Assembly: GCA_964385055.1 (NCBI GenBank)
Contig: CAYLMH010000021.1
Span: 1 to 24,724 of the forward strand
Length of the DNA: 24,724 bases
Reading direction: 5' to 3'
Origin: JACRPI01 sp964385055
GTDB lineage: Archaea; Nanobdellota; Nanobdellia; Woesearchaeales; DSVV01
The notes beneath the pieces were generated by a model that was not told where the DNA came from, did no database searches, and worked only from the letters and a program-made list of their open reading frames with translations. Below are positions 13,657 through 21,400 of this stretch, piece by piece; within the stretch, counting starts at the first letter, position 1, and each line of letters starts with the position of its first letter. The position numbers were made by a program, and so were the translations under genes.

Positions 13657-15519
13657 ATGAAACCACATCAAAAAAAATGGTACGGAAGTTTGGTTGTGAT
13701 TATGTTTTTGATAGTAGCAACCGCACTGTTGTTGACAAATGAAGGAAATGATTTGACGGGTATGGCAACAGATGTCTATGAGTTAGAAGATGCAGAGCTT
13801 GGTACCATTACTTTTAATAAAGAAATCATTCAAATAAGTAAATTAGCATCAGAAACCGTTTGGCGTGGAACAACAAAGAGCGGGGATATTGTTACCTTTA
13901 ACCCTGATTCATCCATATTTTGGCTTGATGAAGATGGAGATGGAGAACAAGACGATAATGAAGTTTTCATGTACTCTAAAGATTCTGGGACAGGGGTGAC
14001 AACATTTACTTCAAAAGATTCAGCAGAAATTAGCTCTAGAGCTTCCCTCTCTTCCACGTCGTCATCAGATCCATATACATTTACAGTAGCAGGAACAAGC
14101 GGCAAACAGTATACATATGAAATGGTAACAATAGGTGGAGAAGTGTATGCAAGATATGAAGAAATCGATGAAACAGGAGCTAAAACAGGTGATATATTTT
14201 ACTATGATAAAACAGGAGAACGATGGAAATTACAATCGGATGGAACATTAGAAGATACTGGAGTAAAGAGTGATTATCTTGTAAAAGATGGTGAAGTAAC
14301 TGATGATTTTAAGGAATTAGTGGAAGGAGATACTTCAAGATATCGTGAAGATACAACAATGAAAACTGTAAAAGGAGAAAGTTCCGCAAAAAGTGCGGCA
14401 GATCGAACAAAAGAGTTAGCAGCAACAGCAAAAGAGATAGGAACAACTCCAGAAAATCTCTACGGCGAAGAAACTGCGATCAACGCATACTTAGATCTGA
14501 ATGAAAACACAAAAGGAGTAACGTATGACGTCGAATCAGGTTATTACTCCGGAACAACAAGCGAAGGGACGTATATCTTCCATGATAAAGACGGAAATAC
14601 TGGAACTGCAGTAAAAGTAGCAAAACAAGCTGGAGGTACTGAAGAAATCTACATCCTAAAGGAAAAAGGAACACTTCTTGATAAACCAACATATTATCAA
14701 TGTACGAGCATAGATGAAAGTGGTATTTGTACTGCAAAAGTAAAATATTCTGGAGATACGTCTGATTTCTCAGATGCAATCGCGGATGCAAAAGAAGCAG
14801 ATGAAGATATTCAGGAAGAGATCCAAGAACAAATGAAAATATGTAAGGAGCCTGATAATTCTGATTGTAAATTAAAAGATGGTAATACGCAAATATCCGC
14901 AACTGCGAGACAAAAAGCATTCATGAATCGTATGTACGAGGAACAAGAAGCAAAAGTGCAAGGACTCATCGCAGGCTGGCTCAATGGATATATCGATGAA
15001 CTTTTAGGAGGTTGGAGCAGAGGAGTGCCAGCAGGAATTTGCGCCTACATCTTTGGATTGGAATACTACAAACAAGACGGCTGGACACGAGTTACAATGA
15101 ACGCGTCAGTAGATCAACTCCAATCACAATTAATTGCAAACAGCAGAACAGTAATTATTGAAGGAGAAAAAGAAGAAATTACAGAAGACATGTTCCGTTA
15201 TGCGTACACAATAAAACTGCTCGCGAATCAATCCGTGGAATGGCAAACCTATCTCTATAACAGCTGCACAGGAGACACATCTGTCGACACATTTTATGAT
15301 TACGGCTCGCTACTTGCTGGCGGGTACTTCGCGTTCCATTATGCGGGCGCAGGAGCGCAGGATATGATTTTCGAATGCGAGCAAGAAATCTGTCTCTACG
15401 ATCAAGCGTGTGTTGTGTTTGCAGATGGTACAGAACCAACCTGTGTCAGCTTAGTGCATGGAGCAGGATTTGAAACACCTGTTGCAGGAAATGATTATGA
15501 TTGTGCGATAACGGGATAA
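13657..15519 (+). CDS. Anchored extracellular DLTGMA protein of unknown function (620 aa)
   Basis: A basic N terminus (K-P-H-Q-K-K) leads to one membrane segment (about 9-26) and then D-L-T-G-M-A at 32-37, the same motif and place as in the 375-aa protein at 2868. An EF-hand-like acidic loop (D-E-D-G-D-G, near residue 90) suggests a metal site. The middle is polar, Thr/Glu/Lys-rich with short repeated strands (Y-S-G-T-T, Y-I-F-H-D-K-D-G-N), and includes a helical D/E-rich stretch. The last 120 residues are Cys-rich and more hydrophobic. No family is recognised. The ATG at 13657 is 4 bases after the S1 stop; an in-frame ATG at 13645 would overlap S1 and add four residues. It lies between the two P-S pairs and is probably part of the same surface assembly. 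Confidence 0.75.
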   Translation: MKPHQKKWYGSLVVIMFLIVATALLLTNEGNDLTGMATDVYELEDAELGTITFNKEIIQISKLASETVWRGTTKSGDIVTFNPDSSIFWLDEDGDGEQDDNEVFMYSKDSGTGVTTFTSKDSAEISSRASLSSTSSSDPYTFTVAGTSGKQYTYEMVTIGGEVYARYEEIDETGAKTGDIFYYDKTGERWKLQSDGTLEDTGVKSDYLVKDGEVTDDFKELVEGDTSRYREDTTMKTVKGESSAKSAADRTKELAATAKEIGTTPENLYGEETAINAYLDLNENTKGVTYDVESGYYSGTTSEGTYIFHDKDGNTGTAVKVAKQAGGTEEIYILKEKGTLLDKPTYYQCTSIDESGICTAKVKYSGDTSDFSDAIADAKEADEDIQEEIQEQMKICKEPDNSDCKLKDGNTQISATARQKAFMNRMYEEQEAKVQGLIAGWLNGYIDELLGGWSRGVPAGICAYIFGLEYYKQDGWTRVTMNASVDQLQSQLIANSRTVIIEGEKEEITEDMFRYAYTIKLLANQSVEWQTYLYNSCTGDTSVDTFYDYGSLLAGGYFAFHYAGAGAQDMIFECEQEICLYDQACVVFADGTEPTCVSLVHGAGFETPVAGNDYDCAITG

Positions 15520-15547
15520 ATATTTTATTTTTCAAAAAGAGGGGATA

Positions 15548-16339
15548 ATGGTGGGGGAAAAAGAGAGCAAGAGCTTTGCGATTATACAAAGTTGGAAAGC
15601 GCTAGATAAATCTATAATCCACATCATCTTGCTAGACTTCATCTATTATTCCCTTTTGTTATTCGTCGGATCGTTTTATGTGTACAAAGTGCTTCCGCAG
15701 GCGCTTCAGCTGCTCGATGCAGCATCGCTTTTGCGAGATGAGATTTTCGCGTCCACCAATGATTTTGTCACGCAGGCGGGATCCATGCTTGATCAATGGA
15801 CAGAATTCAAAGTATACACTATTGTCATTGGTCTTCTCTTGTTTGCAAATTATGTGATCTTCAAACATTTCATTTGGCTAAAAATTCAAAAAAAGCACCA
15901 TCCGCACAAAAAACTCTTCAAGCAGTTGGGACAATTCGCGCTCCTCAACTTCACCATCATTGCAGGAATCGTTCTTTTCCTTGTGGCAAGTTACTATGCG
16001 TTTGTCCTCGACACGTTTAATATCATGTTTTTCTTTGTTGCGCCAATTATGTTCATCTATACTATGAATCTCACGCATCCATTATTTACCATGACAGAAA
16101 AGTACACAGCAACGTGGAAACTATTTTGGGAAATTGGAGTAAAACAATTCTATAAATTCATTATTCCGCATCTCATCATGGCAGCAGGAATAGTCGCAGT
16201 GATGTGGCTTGTCACGCTCCTCTTAATCCTACCAAGCGCACTCTATTTTGTGTGGTATGTCCTCTGTTTTTCGGCATACTTCACCTGGACAAAATATTAT
16301 CTGTGGGAAGTCATCAAAAAAGCGCAGGAAAAACAATAA
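15548..16339 (+). CDS. Polytopic membrane protein, about six spans (263 aa)
   Basis: The ATG at 15548 follows GAGGGG with proper spacing, one of the few clear Shine-Dalgarno sites in the cluster, which may allow independent translation after a 28-base gap. Hydrophobic segments lie at about 24-46, 88-110, 129-151, 157-175, 203-228 and 230-247. A basic loop (K-K-H-H-P-H-K-K, 115-122) and a basic C terminus (K-K-A-Q-E-K-Q) face the cytoplasm. No family or catalytic motif is recognised, and it is not evidently related to the 282-aa protein at 1160. As the only polytopic protein among large anchored and secreted ones, it may be a platform, export helper or scaffold for the others. That role is inferred from position only. 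P2 follows after 16 bases. Confidence 0.75.
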   Translation: MVGEKESKSFAIIQSWKALDKSIIHIILLDFIYYSLLLFVGSFYVYKVLPQALQLLDAASLLRDEIFASTNDFVTQAGSMLDQWTEFKVYTIVIGLLLFANYVIFKHFIWLKIQKKHHPHKKLFKQLGQFALLNFTIIAGIVLFLVASYYAFVLDTFNIMFFFVAPIMFIYTMNLTHPLFTMTEKYTATWKLFWEIGVKQFYKFIIPHLIMAAGIVAVMWLVTLLLILPSALYFVWYVLCFSAYFTWTKYYLWEVIKKAQEKQ

Positions 16340-16355
16340 CCTTAAGAATGAGAAA

Positions 16356-18326
16356 ATGAAAAAAATCAACGTGAAACACAAAAAAATGCAAAAAAAAGCG
16401 CAAGTCACCGTGTTCATCATATTGGGGCTCTTTATCTTAGTGAGCGTTGGCATATTTACGTATTTTACATCAGAAATTTTCAAGTATAAAAATCTTCCAG
16501 AACAGTTTGTTCCTGTCGCGAAATACGCAGAACAATGCACAGAAGATGTCCTCTTGCAGGGTATTTTTCAAGCAGGAATAAACGGTGGATACGTTTACCC
16601 CCAGTATGAAGAAGACGAAGCGTATCTTAACGCGGGATTTCCTGTCCCATATTGGTATCTTGCAGGACAAGATCGTTCTGTGACGCTTGCAAAACTGGAA
16701 GTAGATCTTGCGACATACCTTGAACAAAACATAGACAATTGTCTCAACAATTTCGCGGCGTTTGACGACGAATTTGATTTTGCACAAATTCCAGAACAAA
16801 ATACGACAGCAAAAGTAGAAGTGCAGCAAGAGAAAGTCCTCATAGGCATAGATCTCGCGACGCAAGTGGGTGATGGCGCAACCACTGCAACACTTCCAAC
16901 TATTGAAGTTGAAGTGGAAAACAGTATTGGCAACAAACTCTTTTTGGCGTATCAAATCATGAAAACAGAAAATGAAGAAGGCTTCCTTGAGTTTTACACA
17001 AATGAAATTATTGCAGCCTCAGATTGGTTGCCGTATGAAGGGCTTGATTTTACCTGCGCGCCAAAACGCTGGAAAGTCAACGACATGAAAGCGTACATCC
17101 AACAGGCAGTCGCGACAAATATACAATTCATCATGTTTGAAGGAACAAGCTATGAAGAAACAGATGATCCGTATTATGATAATATTTACAAAGTAGATGT
17201 GGGCGCAGGAGATGTTGATCATCTAAAAGTCGAAACAACATATAATCCAAGTTGGGATATGTCATTGGATGTCCAGCCGAACACCAACGGCATTGTAACA
17301 GACATAAAAATGGTAGGCCCAACAATTGCGATTCCATGTATTCATGTTTATCACCACAAATATACGACAGAATTCCCAATCTTGTTTGAAATTACTGACG
17401 AAGAGAGCAGCGAGTATCCATTCTTCTTTGCAACGCCGGTGATCATGCGTAGAAATGAGCCAGATCGAGAAAGAACAATGCAGCCGTGGCCGAGTGAGAT
17501 TGACGCGGTGAGAAGTAAAGCATACTGTAGTAACACCACAACCGCGACAGCATACGTTCAGAATGAAGATGGCACAATTAATACAGAAGAAACAACAGTA
17601 GATAATTGGCTATACACTTTGGACATTGTCGCAATGGATAGCATTTACGGCTTTGACGAAATCCTGAACAATGTTTCAGTAAGTTACCAGTGTGTCCAAT
17701 TCCTTTGTGACGTCGGCGCAACAATGTATGGAAGTGGAGAAAGTCTTGTGGGTTATCCGCTTCTTTCATCGCCATTCCCCACATGCGCGAATGGACAAAT
17801 TATTGCAGAGAAAGAAGGCTATCACACAACAAAAATGTTCCAGACTGTTTCCCAGGATACAGATGGCGCGACAATCTTGCTTCCTATGTATCGTTTGCAA
17901 CCATTAAACTATGATATTACCGTCATCCAGAATCATAACAATGTGATGACAGAGCGTGCGATGGAAGAAGGCGAGCTTGCGGTGATTACGTTGAAAAATG
18001 AAGCAAATGAATTTGAGCGCGTAATGGTGCGAGAAGCAAGCGCTGATGAAGAAACACCAGAGCAGGAAGTAGGTTTCGATAATTTTGAATTATTGGTCGC
18101 AGATGACCTCACGTATGCAGTGGATATTAAGTTGATGAAAGACGATAGATTTATAGGAAGTTATGTGTATAATTGGACACCGACAGCGAATGCAGTGAGT
18201 GGATCAATGCGTGTTCAACTCTATGTTCCTGTGAAGGATGTCCTTGTACCAACAGATGAGAATTATTTGGAAGCAATCCAGTGGGCAGAGAGTGCATCAC
18301 AAGAATATGCGCCGATATTGACATAA
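16356..18326 (+). CDS. P2: paralogue of P1 with pilin-like class III N terminus (656 aa)
   Basis: With the ATG at 16356 the leader K-K-A|Q-V-T-V-F-I-I-L-G places A15-Q16, C61 and GGY (77-79) at exactly the positions of P1, which supports both starts. PYWY is at 98-101 and C129-L-N-N-F follows. The membrane segment is about 17-37 and the rest should be extracellular. The C-terminal half has beta-rich Cys-containing sequence (V-S-Y-Q-C-V-Q-F-L-C, about 445-460) corresponding loosely to the regulatory-like domain of P1. The frame continues upstream to 16248, but that part overlaps the membrane protein gene and lacks sense. It may be a pilin-like subunit or a large anchored receptor; no catalytic motif is seen. 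The giant S2 gene follows after 158 bases holding a structured repeat. Confidence 0.82.
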   Translation: MKKINVKHKKMQKKAQVTVFIILGLFILVSVGIFTYFTSEIFKYKNLPEQFVPVAKYAEQCTEDVLLQGIFQAGINGGYVYPQYEEDEAYLNAGFPVPYWYLAGQDRSVTLAKLEVDLATYLEQNIDNCLNNFAAFDDEFDFAQIPEQNTTAKVEVQQEKVLIGIDLATQVGDGATTATLPTIEVEVENSIGNKLFLAYQIMKTENEEGFLEFYTNEIIAASDWLPYEGLDFTCAPKRWKVNDMKAYIQQAVATNIQFIMFEGTSYEETDDPYYDNIYKVDVGAGDVDHLKVETTYNPSWDMSLDVQPNTNGIVTDIKMVGPTIAIPCIHVYHHKYTTEFPILFEITDEESSEYPFFFATPVIMRRNEPDRERTMQPWPSEIDAVRSKAYCSNTTTATAYVQNEDGTINTEETTVDNWLYTLDIVAMDSIYGFDEILNNVSVSYQCVQFLCDVGATMYGSGESLVGYPLLSSPFPTCANGQIIAEKEGYHTTKMFQTVSQDTDGATILLPMYRLQPLNYDITVIQNHNNVMTERAMEEGELAVITLKNEANEFERVMVREASADEETPEQEVGFDNFELLVADDLTYAVDIKLMKDDRFIGSYVYNWTPTANAVSGSMRVQLYVPVKDVLVPTDENYLEAIQWAESASQEYAPILT

Positions 18327-18369
18327 ATGAGACAACAATAAGAAAAAACAATCGCTACGCAAAAAAAAG

Positions 18370-18434
18370 CACGCACCAGCAAACCCTGAATGTCAGGGGG
18401 ACCCATTGCACGAAAGTGCAATGGGGTATTATGG
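18370..18434 (+). repeat. Structured intergenic repeat, copy C, between P2 and S2
   Basis: Full-length copy: CACGCACCAGCAAAC, CCCTGA (18384-18389) able to pair with TCAGGG (18393-18398), the GTCAGGGGGA box, then a 10-bp stem (CCCATTGCAC at 18402-18411 with GTGCAATGGG at 18416-18425) closed by GAAA, a GNRA tetraloop. It lies in the gap inside the cluster, where it could attenuate, process or stabilise the message ahead of the giant gene. Confidence 0.75.
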
Positions 18435-18484
18435 ATTTAGTGTAAAAAGAAGATAAATCAAAACAAAAGCAAATTAACAAAAAA

Positions 18485-21400
18485 ATGAAAACAAAATTAA
18501 GAAGTAAAAAATTCAGTAAATTCTTCATCGCTATAGTTTTCGCGCTCCTCTTCACAACACTCCCTGTTGCCTTTGCAGTGTCAGTGAATCCAAGTTCGAT
18601 TGAAGTAGTTGTAACCGATACAACTGCAACAATTGGTTGGACAACAGACACTGCGTCAACAGGCATTATCAATTATGGAAAAACAACGTCTGGGATGCAG
18701 AGTGTCGCGTCAACAGCAGGACAGGCAACAACACATGAAGCATCAATAACAGCGCTCGAAGACAATCAATATTATTATTATAACATCCAGGCAACAGATA
18801 GCGCAGGAACATATACTTCAACATACATGAATTTCACGACCTTGCCAAACGCGCCAGAAGATCTTGAAGCAGAAGTGGACATCAATTATATCACGCTCAC
18901 CTGGACCGAACCAGATGGCGCAGAATATTACAATGTCTATCGCAATGGCGCGCTTTCGGCTGTTGCGCCAGGAGAAGAGTATGAAACAAGCGCATTAAGT
19001 TACAAAACAACCTACACATTCAAAGTCACTGCAGTGGACGAATATGGACGAGAAAGTGCAGCGTCAGAAGAAATTTCTGTCACCACAGAAGAGCAGCCAG
19101 TGAACATGACGTTCGTGCAGGCAAATGAAATCACGAAAACAACAGCAGTGATTTCGTGGCAAACAGACAGAGAAACAAACGCGACAATCAACTATGGCAC
19201 AACAAAAACAGCATTGAATATGTCGCAGAAAGACAGCGACCTCACGACAACGCATGAATTCACGCTGAAAGACTTAGATCAAGACACCACCTATTATTAT
19301 GAAATAATTGCAGCGTCATCAACAGGAGCAGAAACGTATTATTTCAAAACATTGGGCGATGAAACAGCGATTGAGATCATGAATGTCGCGTCTAGTGATC
19401 CAACACGAAGCACAGTAGAAATCAGTTGGACAACAAATTATGAAACACGAGGAGACATCTATTACAGTGTTGATGATTCGTTCACAGAATCAAAAAGAGA
19501 AGATACAGAACAAGTGCAGCACAGCGAACAACTCAGTGATCTTCTCAGCGGCATGACGTATTACTACAAAATTGTGGTTGACAGCACCGAAAGTGATATC
19601 TACAATTTCACCACGTCAGAAAGTTTGTATGATTTCCTTGATCTTGAAGATGTTCCATCATTAGTAAGCAGCGCAACGCTTACCTTGAAAGGAGCAACAG
19701 CAGAGAATGGAAAAATATACATTTTCGTCAACAAAGACAGCAATCCGTATGCGCAAGTGATGATGACTGCGACAGGCACGCAGTTTGAGGCAAATGTGAC
19801 GTTAAACGCGTATAGTTATGTAGAAGGCGTGAAAGGAAGAAACATTGTCGAGATTGATTCGTGGGATGAAAACAACAATAAGGCAGTAAGAACTTACACT
19901 ATTGATACAGATCTTGGCTCACCACTTCTCACGCTGAACGATATTCCAACCTACGTCAACACAAATAAAGTGAATGTCTCAGGATACACAGAACAAAACG
20001 CGACAATCACATTCCTCATTGATGAAAAGAGTAAAGGATCCATTTTTGTGAGCGATGAAACAGGATTTTTTAGCTACCAAGTGGATGTAGGAACATCGAC
20101 AACAAATCATACACTTGCGATTGAAGCGCAAGATTACGCGGCAAATACTGCAAGATATGAAAAAATAGTCTATGTAGATCGACAAGATCCAAAATTGGAT
20201 TTCTACACGAGCTTCGCGGAGCAAACGCATTACAAATTATTCAGAATTGATGGAAACACAGAACCAGGCGCGGCAATCACCGTGACCAATTATGGTGAAT
20301 TCTCTGGTTGCGATACACCAGAATTCCAGACAAAATATGGAGAATGCGATTATCTTGCGAATGTGTATGGTCCAGGACCGTATCAGTCACTAGAAGCATT
20401 AATCGATCCAACAAGTTTAATGGTTGATCTTTTATCGATGACCATTGGTGTTCCAACATCAACAGTCGCGGACGATGATGGGAACTTCTCAGTCATTGTT
20501 TCTTTGTTTCCAGGAGAAGAAGATCAGCAGCTCCTTGGCAAAAACACATTAATCTTCAATGTGACCGATCAGGCAGGCAACAAATATGATACAACAAAGC
20601 AGGTTAAGTATCAACCAAGCTGTATTGACTGGACATTGGCGGAGACAACTTCATTCCCTATTAATATCTACACGCAGGATCTCACTGCAGGAGATATTAC
20701 AGGAAGTTCATTGTTTGAGTTGCGCTATATTGGTGGCGGAGTTCCAGAAGTCGGAAAAATTACGGTCAAGGAAGATGAGTCAGGAGGAAAACTCATTGCG
20801 CAATCGAGTGTTGATATGGGAACTTCAGAATCCATGTATTACTCCCAGAGTTATGGTGGTCTGGAAAATAGCAACGAGTACATTAGCATTAGCTCGCAGA
20901 CAGTCAAAACAACAGCGTATGACAAAGACACAGGAAAAGTCTACATTTATGCGCCAGTGACCATCAATAGATACAAAGATAATGTCGATGAGTTGCCAGA
21001 ACAGATTGGGGTGTATCTTGATGTGTTTATGAGTTACACTGATGGGAATGGAGATCTTGCGAATTGCCACATATATCCTGCAGTGAGTTACGATATTCAA
21101 AAACCAGAATCATTTACAAAATGGCTCAGTCCAACAATGATTAATGACACAATTGAATTATTAGATCAAACAATTAATGTGACAGAAAATGCAGTCAAAT
21201 ATTTGGATGTCGCGGCAAAGTGGACGACTGTTGCGTGTGGCGCGACCATTGCGTGGAATTATTTGCGGGGATTTGATGGTGGTAATTATGTAGAAAGCGC
21301 GTCTGGAGAACAATGTAACGCAAATCTCAAAACAGTGTATTCTGTGTGTGACAGAATTTTATGTCCTGCGATTCCACCGAAGTGTGATGGATTTACAAAA

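Noticed and set aside
14480..14920. Minus-strand frame of 146 codons
   Set aside because: Antisense to the 620-aa gene, without promoter or ribosome site, and its Leu/His/Tyr-rich product reflects the Glu/Asp/Lys codons of the true gene.
18370..18434. Box C/D or H/ACA guide RNA
   Set aside because: No RUGAUGA/CUGA pair or ACA tail at the required positions, and the conserved part is the stem itself rather than a variable guide.
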